Assembly: GCA_023393825.1 (NCBI GenBank)
Contig: JAEXBW010000106.1
Span: forward strand, 1-12,254
Length of the DNA stretch: 12,254 nt
Direction of reading: 5' to 3'
Source of the DNA: Elusimicrobiota bacterium
Lineage (GTDB): Bacteria > Elusimicrobiota > Elusimicrobia > Elusimicrobiales > Elusimicrobiaceae
Program-made: the position numbers and the translations under genes
The notes under the pieces: model-generated
Database searches by the model: none
What the model was told of the DNA's origin: nothing
What the model saw: the letters and a program-made list of their open reading frames with translations, nothing else
Shown here: piece by piece, positions 1 to 6,600 of the stretch
Numbering within the stretch: the stretch's first letter is position 1
Layout of the letters: every line of letters starts with the position of its first letter

Positions 1-872
1 AAGTTATTTTGGTTGTCACCCAACCCGATAAACCAAGCGGGCGCGGGCTGGAAGTTAAGCCATGCCCCGTCAAAAAACGCGCCTTGGAACTGGGCCTTAA
101 AGTTGTATCGCCCGAAAAATTTAAAGACATTGTTCCCGATATTGCCGCCCTAAACGCTGATTTGGGCGTGGCAGTCGCCTACGGCAAAATATTCAGAAAG
201 CCCGCATTGGAAGCCTTAAAACTGGGCATAATAAATATCCACTTTTCCCTTTTGCCGAAATACCGCGGCGCGGCGCCCGTGCAACATACTCTTTTTAACG
301 GCGAAACCAAAACAGGCATTACCGCATTTTGGATTGATGAAGGCCTTGATACGGGCCTTATAGCCGCACAAGACAGCCTTGACATATTGCCGCAAGATGA
401 CGCAAATACACTTTTTGACAAGCTTATAAAGCTTGGCCTTAATACTTTAGGCGGCGTTATAAAAGATATAGAAAACGGTAAATTAGTAAAGATACCGCAG
501 CAGGGCGAGCCTTCCTTAGCACCGATGATAGAAAAGCCCGATACCGTGGTTAATTTTAACACAATGTCGGCCGAAAAAATACACAATTTAGCGCGCGGTT
601 TAAGCGGCGGTATGCCCGCCTTTGCAAAAGCCGTAATGCCAAACGGGGAAACGGCACAGCTGCTTAAAACTTCCCTAAAACCTTTGCCCGTCCAAAAACA
701 AGGCAAAGCGGGCAGCGTGATTTACATTGAAAGGGGCCTCGGCTTTTTTGTACAATGTAATAAGGATGTTTTGTTTATAGAAACTATACGCCCCGCAGGT
801 AAAAACTCTATGTCCGCATGGGCATACTGTAACGGAAAAAAGCTGACGGAGGGCGAAGTTCTTTTTGATTAA
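1..872 (+). CDS. fmt: Methionyl-tRNA formyltransferase, 5' end outside the window
   Basis: Transfers a formyl group from 10-formyl-tetrahydrofolate to the amino group of Met on initiator tRNA, in the cytoplasm. The reading frame is open from base 3, before any start codon, so the N-terminus (about 30 residues by comparison with E. coli Fmt) is missing. Counting from the TTG at base 9, the formyltransferase signature is at residues 75-92, with N76 and H78 in NIHFSLLPKYRGAAPV, and D114 lies in WIDEGLDTGL. The 38-residue gap between N76 and D114 equals that between Asn108 and Asp146 of E. coli Fmt, so the catalytic triad is intact. The C-terminal OB-like tRNA-binding domain follows from about residue 190. 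The stop overlaps the next gene by 8 bases if that gene starts at TTG 865, which implies one operon. The family call is secure. Confidence 0.97.
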   Translation, partial: VILVVTQPDKPSGRGLEVKPCPVKKRALELGLKVVSPEKFKDIVPDIAALNADLGVAVAYGKIFRKPALEALKLGIINIHFSLLPKYRGAAPVQHTLFNGETKTGITAFWIDEGLDTGLIAAQDSLDILPQDDANTLFDKLIKLGLNTLGGVIKDIENGKLVKIPQQGEPSLAPMIEKPDTVVNFNTMSAEKIHNLARGLSGGMPAFAKAVMPNGETAQLLKTSLKPLPVQKQGKAGSVIYIERGLGFFVQCNKDVLFIETIRPAGKNSMSAWAYCNGKKLTEGEVLFD

Positions 873-1884
873 ATTTATGGCACATAAAAATAAAAATATA
901 GACGATTTGTTAGACGATAAACCGATAATATTAAAATCTTTAATGAAAGCGGGCGTAGCTTTGGGCCTTATCGCTTTGTTCTTGGGCGTGGTGGCCTTTG
1001 TTTCTTTTGACTGGGCCTTTTCCGCCTTGGTACACAGCAGGAAAGAAGTTAAAGTACCCGATATAACAAAAAAATCAATTTACGTCGCATTAGACTCGCT
1101 TGAAGAAGGCAATTTAGCCTTGCGCAAAGCGGGCGAAGAATTCCAACCCGAATTACCCGCAGGCTCTATCATAAGGCAACTTCCCCCCGCAGGCACGCTT
1201 GTGCGCGAGGGCAAAGTTGTACGCGTTTGGATAAGCCAAGGGACTGAAAGTATCTCCGTACCGGAAGTTACGGGACTTACCTTAAGAAACGCGGAACTTA
1301 CCATAAGGCAAAGCTATCTTACCGTCGGTAAAAAGGAAACAGGCTATTCCCTTACGGTAGAAAAGGGCAGCGTAATATCGCAGGACCCTGCCGCAAAAGA
1401 ACTTTTGACAAAAGGCCAGCCCGTTAATTTAGTAGTTTCAGGCGGAACACCGCCCTCCAGCATGCGCCTTATGCCCGATTTCAGACAGAAAAAACTGGCC
1501 GATGTTAACCTTTGGGCCTCCGACGCTAATATAGATGTGCAGATTGACGAGGACAGAAATTCTATGTTCCCCAACGGCACTATTGTAAAGCAGTCGCCCG
1601 AACCTGATAGCGAAGTCGCCCCCGGTTCTTCCATCAAAATTACGGTAAGCACGCGCCCCGCAGCCGAAGGCGAAAAGATGCACCGCATACACTACGAATT
1701 GCCGCAAGGCAAAGACGCCAACCGCGTCAAAATAGTTGTGGAAGATTCTATAGGCCAGAGAGAAGTTTTAAACGAAATGAAGCAGCCCGGCTCTAAGATA
1801 GACGTTAACATACCTTACGGCGGCAGCGCGACATTCAGAATTTATGTGGACGGTATCTTGGTCCGCGAGAAAGAGATGAAATGA
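865..1884 (+). CDS. Membrane-anchored PASTA-repeat protein without a kinase domain
   Basis: Predicted bitopic membrane protein of 339 residues. A short charged cytoplasmic N-terminus (1-28) is followed by one hydrophobic helix (about 29-52) and an extracytoplasmic region. That region has three PASTA-like units at about 62-126, 130-193 and 201-263, each opening with a V/MPD or VPE turn and ending in a V-x-V-S strand. A final beta-rich segment (about 285-337, RVKIVVEDS to FRIYVDG) resembles the Ig-like tail of PrkC-type kinases. PASTA domains bind peptidoglycan fragments and beta-lactams in Ser/Thr kinases and penicillin-binding proteins; here no kinase or transpeptidase is attached. The start is uncertain: TTG 865 has GGAGGG 11 bases upstream, while ATG 877 has no ribosome binding site at usual spacing. 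It sits between fmt and rpe and shares an ATGA overlap with rpe. The domain call is firm; a role in cell-wall sensing is inference. Confidence 0.85.
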   Translation: MIKFMAHKNKNIDDLLDDKPIILKSLMKAGVALGLIALFLGVVAFVSFDWAFSALVHSRKEVKVPDITKKSIYVALDSLEEGNLALRKAGEEFQPELPAGSIIRQLPPAGTLVREGKVVRVWISQGTESISVPEVTGLTLRNAELTIRQSYLTVGKKETGYSLTVEKGSVISQDPAAKELLTKGQPVNLVVSGGTPPSSMRLMPDFRQKKLADVNLWASDANIDVQIDEDRNSMFPNGTIVKQSPEPDSEVAPGSSIKITVSTRPAAEGEKMHRIHYELPQGKDANRVKIVVEDSIGQREVLNEMKQPGSKIDVNIPYGGSATFRIYVDGILVREKEMK

Positions 1885-2561
1885 TTAAACTACCCGCCCC
1901 GCAAGGTAATATTGCAATAGCGCCGTCAATACTCTCGGCCGATTTGCTTAAGTTGGGCGAGCAGGTAAATGTTGTGGAAAAGGCGGGCGCGGATTGGCTT
2001 CACGTTGATATAATGGACGGGCATTTTGTACCCAATTTAAGCTTTGGCCCCGCGACGGTAAAACATTTAGACGGGCATACAAATTTAGCGCAGGATGTAC
2101 ACCTTATGGTGCAGTACCCGCAGGAGTTTATTGCGGCGTTTACCAAGGCGGGCGCAAGCAGTCTTACTTTGCATATAGAATCGCAATGCGACTTAAAAAA
2201 ACTGCTAAAAGAAATTAAGCAAAGCGGGCTTGGCGCGGGAATATCACTTAAACCCGAAACAGACCCTAAGGCCCTTTTGCCTTATATGGATTTGATAGAT
2301 TTAGTGTTGGTTATGAGCGTACACCCGGGGTTTGGCGGACAAGGCTTCTTGCCGCAAAGCCCGAAGCAGATAAAGGAAGTGCGCGAAATAATACAGCAAA
2401 GCGGCCGCAAAATATGGCTGGAAGTTGACGGCGGCATAAATAAAGAAACAGCCGCAGTTGCCGTTAAAGCGGGCGCGGACGCGTTGGTGGCTGGTAATGC
2501 AATCTTCGGCGGAAAGGATATAGCCGAGGCTTTAAAGCAAATTAGAACCGCAACCAAATAA
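1881..2561 (+). CDS. rpe: Ribulose-phosphate 3-epimerase
   Basis: Interconverts D-ribulose 5-phosphate and D-xylulose 5-phosphate in the non-oxidative pentose phosphate pathway. The 226-residue TIM barrel is full length. The metal ligands of the family are in place: H41 and D43 in HVDIMDGHFVPN, H74 in DVHLMV, and D183 in EVDGGIN. D43 and D183 also serve as the acid/base pair. The phosphate-binding loops VHPGFGGQGF (147-156) and the GN/GG segment near 205-211 are present. The ATG overlaps the TGA of the PASTA gene (ATGA), which suggests translational coupling. It is the last gene of this operon; no strong terminator hairpin with a T-tract follows, and the next 440 bp are intergenic repeats. 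Confidence 0.97.
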   Translation: MIKLPAPQGNIAIAPSILSADLLKLGEQVNVVEKAGADWLHVDIMDGHFVPNLSFGPATVKHLDGHTNLAQDVHLMVQYPQEFIAAFTKAGASSLTLHIESQCDLKKLLKEIKQSGLGAGISLKPETDPKALLPYMDLIDLVLVMSVHPGFGGQGFLPQSPKQIKEVREIIQQSGRKIWLEVDGGINKETAAVAVKAGADALVAGNAIFGGKDIAEALKQIRTATK

Positions 2562-2684
2562 AGAGATTTTGTAGACGTACGTATTAAGCGTTTTTGATGT
2601 GATTTTGAGATTAGTTGTGCGGTGGCGCACCCCCTTTCTGCGGTGATGCACTCACGCTCAAAAAATCAAAGAAAGTAGAAACTA
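2562..2684 (+). repeat. Intergenic repeat, unit 1 (variant form)
   Basis: First of three consecutive repeat units between rpe and rpsP. Its first 55 bases (2562-2616) match 2843-2897 of unit 3 with four differences. After that it departs from units 2 and 3 and carries a different hairpin, GTGCG-GTGG-CGCAC (2617-2630), followed by CCCC. The same hairpin, with one loop base changed, appears in unit 4 near 6966-6979. It begins directly after the rpe stop codon. No coding potential is evident. Confidence 0.75.
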
Positions 2685-2842
2685 GATTTGTCGTAGATAG
2701 TACAACTTAATCGTTTTTTTAGATGGTTTTGGAGGAAGTTTTCGCATTTGCGCAGTGAGGTATACCGCGAGCGCCCGAACGGGCCGAGTATCCGAACGAA
2801 AGCAAAGGCGGAAAATACCCCAAAAACATCAAAAAAACAGGA
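2685..2842 (+). repeat. Intergenic repeat, unit 2
   Basis: A degenerate A block (from about 2686, related to ATTTGTAGAAGTAC...TTAAGCG of unit 3) is followed by a 61-bp B block (2747-2807) that matches 2904-2964 with two differences. The B block can fold: GGTATAC (2759-2765) pairs with GTATCC (2788-2793) with one bulged T, and GCCC-GAAC-GGGC (2773-2784) forms an inner hairpin. It closes with an A-rich stretch ending in ACAGGAAG, like the end of unit 3. Confidence 0.8.
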
Positions 2843-3000
2843 AGAGAATTTGTAGAAGTACATATTAAGCGTTTTTGACGTGATTTTGAGATTAGTTTGA
2901 ATTTTTGCGAAGTGAGGTATACCGAGAGCGCCCGAACGGGCCGAGTATCCGAACGAAAGCAAAGATTTAAAATAAGCCAAAAGCACCCAAAAACAGGAGG
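2843..3000 (+). repeat. Intergenic repeat, unit 3, ending at the rpsP ribosome binding site
   Basis: The A block is at 2843-2897 and the B block at 2904-2964, with the same two-part hairpin: GGTATAC 2916-2922 with GTATCC 2945-2950, and GCCC-GAAC-GGGC 2930-2941. The A-rich closing segment ends in AACAGGAGG (2992-3000), which serves as the Shine-Dalgarno sequence of rpsP, five bases before its ATG. The A block contains a TTGACG (2875-2880) with a poor TGAATT 17 bases later, which is only a weak promoter candidate for the ribosomal operon. Confidence 0.8.
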
Positions 3001-3005
3001 ACATA

Positions 3006-3248
3006 ATGGCAGTAGTAATTAGACTTCAAAGAACAGGCAAACGCACACAACCGCAGTACAGAGTTATAGCGGCGGAAAAGAGAAGCGGCGTCGGTTCTCA
3101 AGCGAAAGAAGTATTGGGGACATTCAATCCCTGCGTAAAAGAAGCAGAACAAATTAAGCTTGATCTTGAAAGAGTCAACCATTGGGTAAAAGTCGGTGCG
3201 ATACCGTCTAAAACCGTGGCTACTTTAATAAAGAAAGCAAGCAAATAA
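3006..3248 (+). CDS. rpsP: 30S ribosomal protein bS16
   Basis: An 80-residue protein of the small subunit body that helps 16S rRNA folding during assembly. The N-terminus MAVVIRLQRTGKRTQPQYRVI and the following EVLGTFNP strand are the family hallmarks, and the length is normal. The start is fixed by AGGAGG at 2995-3000 with a 5-base spacer. It is the first gene of an operon with khpA, trmD and rplS; the gap to khpA is 12 bases. Transcription must start inside or before the repeat-filled leader. Confidence 0.97.
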   Translation: MAVVIRLQRTGKRTQPQYRVIAAEKRSGVGSQAKEVLGTFNPCVKEAEQIKLDLERVNHWVKVGAIPSKTVATLIKKASK

Positions 3249-3260
3249 ACGGGCGATATT

Positions 3261-3491
3261 ATGAAAGATATGGCACTATTTTTGCTCAAATCCTTAGCAG
3301 TCAATAAAGAGGCTGTTTTAGTGGAAATTAAAGAAGAGCAAAATAATGTTTATTTAACGGCGAAGGTAGACCCTGCCGATAAAGGCAAGGTAATAGGCAA
3401 GGACGGCTGCATTATTAAAGCAGTAAGAACCGTGCTTAGCGCAAGCGCCGCAAAGGCAAACAAAAAGGTTTCCTTAAAGCTGGAAGACTGA
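3261..3491 (+). CDS. khpA: KH-domain RNA-binding protein KhpA
   Basis: A 76-residue single type II KH domain. The nucleic-acid-binding GxxG loop is seen in GKVIGKDGCIIKAVRTVL (residues 42-59, GKDG at 46-49), and the alpha/beta pattern matches KhpA (YlqC) in length and in its MKxM...LLKSL start. In Gram-positive bacteria KhpA pairs with KhpB/Jag and affects cell elongation and sRNA binding; its role in this lineage is not known. The position right after rpsP is the usual one. ATG 3261 is preferred over ATG 3270 because the family's first helix begins there; only a weak GGGCG lies upstream. The TGA overlaps the trmD ATG by one base (TGATG), implying coupled translation. Confidence 0.92.
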   Translation: MKDMALFLLKSLAVNKEAVLVEIKEEQNNVYLTAKVDPADKGKVIGKDGCIIKAVRTVLSASAAKANKKVSLKLED

Positions 3492-4216
3492 TGCTTAAAA
3501 TAGATATTATAACCCTGTTCCCAGAAATTACGGAAGCCTCGCTTTCGGGCAGTATAATAGGACGGGCGAGAGAAAAGGGCGTAATATCCATAAACTATCA
3601 GAACCCCAGAGAGTTTACCGAAGATAAACACAAGACCGTTGACGATAGACCGTATGGCGGCGGGCCGGGAATGTTGATGAAGGCCGAACCGCTTTATAAA
3701 TCTATCAAGAAACTGAGAAAGAAAAACTCTCTAGTTATAATGACAAGTCCGCGCGGGAAAGTTTTTAACCAGACTCTTGCAAAAGAACTGGCACAAGAAA
3801 AACATTTAATTTTCGTATGCGGGCATTACGAGGGTGTAGACGCAAGAATATACCCCGAGATAGACCTGGAAGTTTCTTTAGGCGATTTTATTTTGACAGG
3901 CGGAGAACTTGCCGCTTGCGTAATTATAGACGCTGTAACAAGACTCAGGCCCGGCACTTTTAATAAAGAGGGCGTTGCCGCCAGCGAAAGCTTTGAAGGC
4001 AACCTTTTAGAAGCGCCGCAGTACACTCGGCCCGAAGTCTGGAGACGCAGGAAAGTACCCGCCGTCCTGCTTGGCGGAAACCACAAAGCAATAGCGGAGT
4101 GGAGGCAGGAACAGGCCATAGAAATTACAAAAAAAATGCGGCCTGATTTGCTTGATAATAGACCTCTCAAAACGAGCAAGAAAAAAGCAGTAAAAAAGAA
4201 TCAAGAGGAGAAATAA
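3491..4216 (+). CDS. trmD: tRNA (guanine-N1-)-methyltransferase TrmD
   Basis: Methylates N1 of G37 in tRNAs with a G36-G37 pair, using S-adenosylmethionine, and so prevents +1 frameshifting. It is a SPOUT-fold homodimer. Visible motifs: DDRPYGGGPGM (51-61), CGHYEGVDAR (110-119), the knot loop SLGDFILTGGELA (129-141), and SFEGNLLEAPQYTRPEVW (167-184). R151 corresponds to catalytic Arg154 of E. coli/H. influenzae TrmD. The catalytic Asp169 position is held by E166 or E167 depending on a gap-free alignment (ASES-F here, TEDS-F in E. coli). The 241 residues end in a lysine-rich tail (about 226-241). rimM, often found directly upstream, is absent. Confidence 0.96.
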   Translation: MLKIDIITLFPEITEASLSGSIIGRAREKGVISINYQNPREFTEDKHKTVDDRPYGGGPGMLMKAEPLYKSIKKLRKKNSLVIMTSPRGKVFNQTLAKELAQEKHLIFVCGHYEGVDARIYPEIDLEVSLGDFILTGGELAACVIIDAVTRLRPGTFNKEGVAASESFEGNLLEAPQYTRPEVWRRRKVPAVLLGGNHKAIAEWRQEQAIEITKKMRPDLLDNRPLKTSKKKAVKKNQEEK

Positions 4217-4222
4217 GACGTT

Positions 4223-4651
4223 ATGAACATCAATAACATTGAACAGCAGTTAAAAAAAGATATCCCTGTTTTTAAAGCGGGCGATACCGTAAGAGTCGCC
4301 GTAAAAGTAGTAGAAGGCGATAACGAAAGAGTACAGCTTTTTGACGGCGTTGTAGTTGCCAGAAGAGGCAGCGGCATCAGCGAAAGCTTTACGGTAAGAA
4401 AAATTTCCTTCGGCGTCGGCGTGGAACGTATTTTCCCTATCCATTCCCCCAGAATTGAAAAAATTGAAGTGCTTAAGTTCGGTAAAGTAAGAAGAGCTAA
4501 ACTTAACTACTTAAAGAGCCTTTCGGGCAAAGCAGCCAGATTACAGGAAAAAGCAAAAGTAATCCCCGGCGCAGAAACCGTAGCGGAAACAGTTACCGAA
4601 GAAACGGTAGCCCCCGCCAAGGTAGAAACACCCGCAGCCGAAACCAAATAA
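4223..4651 (+). CDS. rplS: 50S ribosomal protein bL19 with acidic/Ala-Thr tail
   Basis: Large-subunit protein at the subunit interface (bridge to 16S rRNA). The conserved core spans residues 1-112: AGDTVRVAVKVVEGDNERVQLFDGVV, the GSG...TVRKIS loop, GVGVERIFPIHSP, and a basic end with VRRAKLNYLKSLSGKAAR. Residues about 114-142 are a low-complexity Glu/Thr/Ala/Val/Pro extension that makes the protein longer than E. coli L19 (115 residues). AGAGGAG (4204-4210), inside the end of trmD, is the likely ribosome binding site, 12 bases before the ATG. It is the last gene of the operon, followed by a terminator. Confidence 0.96.
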   Translation: MNINNIEQQLKKDIPVFKAGDTVRVAVKVVEGDNERVQLFDGVVVARRGSGISESFTVRKISFGVGVERIFPIHSPRIEKIEVLKFGKVRRAKLNYLKSLSGKAARLQEKAKVIPGAETVAETVTEETVAPAKVETPAAETK

Positions 4652-4680
4652 ACTTTTTAAGTTTATATACAATAAATGCA

Positions 4681-4710
4681 AAACCCCCGCTCGTAAGAGC
4701 GGGGGTTTTT
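4681..4710 (+). terminator. Rho-independent terminator of the rpsP-rplS operon
   Basis: A perfect 9-bp GC-rich stem, CCCCCGCTC (4684-4692) and GAGCGGGGG (4697-4705), has a GTAA tetraloop. It is flanked by AAA upstream and followed by TTTTTATTTT. On the other strand the stem is followed by TTTTG, so it may also stop transcription of the convergent pilin gene that ends at 4732. Confidence 0.95.
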
Positions 4711-4731
4711 ATTTTCGCCATAAAAAATTAT

Positions 4732-5229
4732 TTAAAATATATAGCCTTTAAACCCTGAACTGGTAGAGGCGGTAGGCTCTTGCCGTCCTGAAACATTTTG
4801 GCAAATTTTATTTGTAAGGTCGGTGTAATCGTTGGTTTTAGGCCAGCAGATAAATAATCCTCCTGAGCCGCGATAATACTTCTCCATATTAATACCGACG
4901 GGAGAAAGAACATTGCAGTATACGGAAGAACCATCTCCCGCATCCCTTAAATAACAATAAAAGTTTTTATAAGTCATAGTTTTGCCGTCGGCACTTAGTG
5001 TACCGCCGGGGGGCATATTTACGTCCAAAGCATCATAAGATATAGCAAACTCACCCGTGGCAAGGCGGTGCCTTTGCTGTGCGTCACTAATAACCTTGGC
5101 AAAAGACATAACATTGCTAACCTTTGACACGCCTACAGCCACCTCGTACTGCGGCAAAGCTATGGCGGCCAAAATACCTATAACCAAAGAAACAACAAGC
5201 ATTTCTATTAAAGTAAAACCTTTTGACAC
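4732..5229 (-). CDS. Type IV pilin-like protein (prepilin)
   Basis: A 165-residue prepilin with a four-residue leader (MSKG) and the class III cleavage site G4|F5TLIE, with the conserved Glu at +5 of the mature protein. A hydrophobic N-terminal helix (5-27, FTLIEMLVVSLVIGILAAIALP) follows, acting as membrane anchor and as the assembly surface in pilus-type fibres. The globular part has four cysteines (C92, C105, C128, C143), enough for two disulfides, and a Gly/Ser/Tyr-rich C-terminus. It should be processed by a PilD-type peptidase and assembled by type IV pilus or type II secretion machinery, none of which lies in this window. The start is GTG (complement of 5227-5229) with GGGGGAG just upstream. 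It could be a major pilin, a minor pilin or a pseudopilin; the sequence does not decide. Confidence 0.92.
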   Translation of the reverse strand: MSKGFTLIEMLVVSLVIGILAAIALPQYEVAVGVSKVSNVMSFAKVISDAQQRHRLATGEFAISYDALDVNMPPGGTLSADGKTMTYKNFYCYLRDAGDGSSVYCNVLSPVGINMEKYYRGSGGLFICWPKTNDYTDLTNKICQNVSGRQEPTASTSSGFKGYIF

Positions 5230-5328
5230 TGACTCCCCCTAAAACAAAACCGTATATATACGATATAAAAATTAACACTGTCAGACAAGGTTATTTTTTG
5301 TTATTATTTTTAAAACACAGGAGGATTT
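5230..5328. promoter_or_regulatory. Divergent promoter region between the pilin and oxidoreductase genes
   Basis: A 99-bp AT-rich spacer separates two divergent genes, so both promoters should lie here. For the pilin (- strand) CTGACA followed 18 bases later by TATATA is a plausible pair. A 12-bp perfect palindrome, CGTATATATACG (5251-5262), overlaps that area and could be an operator or just AT-rich chance. For the oxidoreductase no clear -35/-10 pair was found; AGGAGG (about 5317-5322) is a strong ribosome binding site. Confidence 0.5.
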
Positions 5329-6453
5329 ATGAAAGAAATCCGCGTCGGCCTTATAGGCTGCGGCTTTATGGGCAAAACCCATATTTACGGCTACAAAACC
5401 ATACCCGTTTACTACGAACCCGATTTTAAAATAAAACTTGTGGGCGTATGCAACAGAAATATAGAAAAAGCGCAGCAAGCAAAAGAACTTTACGGCTTTG
5501 ACTTTGCCACGCAGCACGAAGACGATTTGTTTAATAATAAGGATATTGACGTTATAGATATTTGCACGCCAAACGAATATCATAAAGACCAAATAATAAA
5601 AGCGCTTAACGCAAAAAAACATATTTATTGCGAAAAGCCCGTCGTAGCCAACCCCGCCCACGCGGCGGAGGTGCTAAAGCACCCCAATATTGAAAAGGTT
5701 ACATCTCACACGGTTTTCCACAGCCGCTTTTTTGCCAATGTACTGCGCGCCAAACAAATTATAGAAGAAGGCCGCCTTGGCAAAATATTAACCTTCCGCG
5801 GGCAGTTTTTGCTGCCCAGCTACGCCAAATCAACCACGGCCGCAAGCTGGCGTCATACTAAGGAAGAATCAGGCGGCGGCGCGCTGTACGATGTCGGCTC
5901 TCACATTTGTGATATGGTTTATTATCTGCTTGGGGATTTTGCAAAAGTATATGGCAAAACTCTTATGCCTTACCAAACCCGCCCCGACGGTAAAGGCGGC
6001 ATTTTTAACTGTGAGCTGGACGAAGCCGCTTTTATAATTGCCACGCTTAAAAACGGCGCAACGGGCAGTATTGAGGCTTCTAAACTGGCAAGCGGCGCGG
6101 CGACCGATATGAAGATAGAAATCAACGGGGAAAAGGGCGCGCTTATAATAAACTTTATGGAGCCTAACTGGCTTTACTTTTACGACAATACCCTGCCCGA
6201 CGAAAAACTGGGCGGTTATAAAGGCTATACGCGCATAGAGTGCATACAAAATTACGACACGCCCGTTATGTTCCCCCCCGGTAAACACCCGATAGGCTGG
6301 ATACGCGCGCACGTGCATAGTTTGTATACCTTCCTGCAAAATGTACAGGCGGGTAAGCAGTCCTCGCCCAGCCTTACCGACGGGCTTTATATACAACACG
6401 TGCTGGACAGCGTGTATAAATCCGCTGAAATTAACAGGGAAGTTGATATTTAA
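5329..6453 (+). CDS. Gfo/Idh/MocA-family NAD(P)-dependent oxidoreductase
   Basis: A 374-residue two-domain dehydrogenase. The N-terminal Rossmann fold starts with VGLIGCGFMGKTH (GxGxxG at 10-15). The EKP motif is at 102-104, with K103 as the usual catalytic lysine. GGGALYDVGSHICD (182-195) provides D188 and H192, spaced like Asp172 and His176 of Bacillus inositol dehydrogenase, so the catalytic set is complete. The C-terminal beta-sheet domain (about 125-365) forms the substrate pocket. Members oxidise or reduce sugars, inositols or their derivatives; the substrate cannot be read from the sequence, and no transporter or sugar-kinase gene is adjacent. It has a strong AGGAGG site and is followed by its own terminator, so it appears monocistronic. 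Confidence 0.93.
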   Translation: MKEIRVGLIGCGFMGKTHIYGYKTIPVYYEPDFKIKLVGVCNRNIEKAQQAKELYGFDFATQHEDDLFNNKDIDVIDICTPNEYHKDQIIKALNAKKHIYCEKPVVANPAHAAEVLKHPNIEKVTSHTVFHSRFFANVLRAKQIIEEGRLGKILTFRGQFLLPSYAKSTTAASWRHTKEESGGGALYDVGSHICDMVYYLLGDFAKVYGKTLMPYQTRPDGKGGIFNCELDEAAFIIATLKNGATGSIEASKLASGAATDMKIEINGEKGALIINFMEPNWLYFYDNTLPDEKLGGYKGYTRIECIQNYDTPVMFPPGKHPIGWIRAHVHSLYTFLQNVQAGKQSSPSLTDGLYIQHVLDSVYKSAEINREVDI

Positions 6454-6472
6454 AGTTTAGCTTTACGGCAGC

Positions 6473-6510
6473 AAAAATCCCCCGCTTTTAAATAAAACGG
6501 GGGATTTTTT
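6473..6510 (+). terminator. Rho-independent terminator after the oxidoreductase gene
   Basis: AAAATCCCCCG (6474-6484) pairs with CGGGGGATTTT (6498-6508). Inside, TTTT and AAAA extend the stem past an unpaired C. The T-run at 6505-6510 completes a canonical terminator 20 bases after the stop codon. Confidence 0.93.
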
Positions 6511-6566
6511 ACGTCGTAGAAAGCGAGCGCGGCGGAAAAAAATAAAAATAGGACCTTTTTAGGCCC

Positions 6567-6594
6567 TTGAAGTTTATATTTTTGTCCTTATACT
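6567..6594 (+). promoter_or_regulatory. Sigma-70-type promoter of the stand-alone RNA gene
   Basis: TTGAAG (6567-6572), a 16-base spacer, and TATACT (6589-6594) form a near-consensus promoter. A start about seven bases downstream would fall at 6601-6602. It lies after the preceding gene's terminator, so the transcript beyond is independent. Confidence 0.75.
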
Positions 6595-6600
6595 ATTTGT

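Noticed and set aside
2666..3004. A 112-codon open frame on the - strand between rpe and rpsP
   Set aside because: It lies wholly within the repeat units; its two similar peptide segments are just the B block read twice. It has no ribosome binding site and opposes the rpsP leader.
5869..6399. A 176-codon - strand frame inside the oxidoreductase gene
   Set aside because: It is antisense to a gene with complete family motifs and has no recognisable domain.
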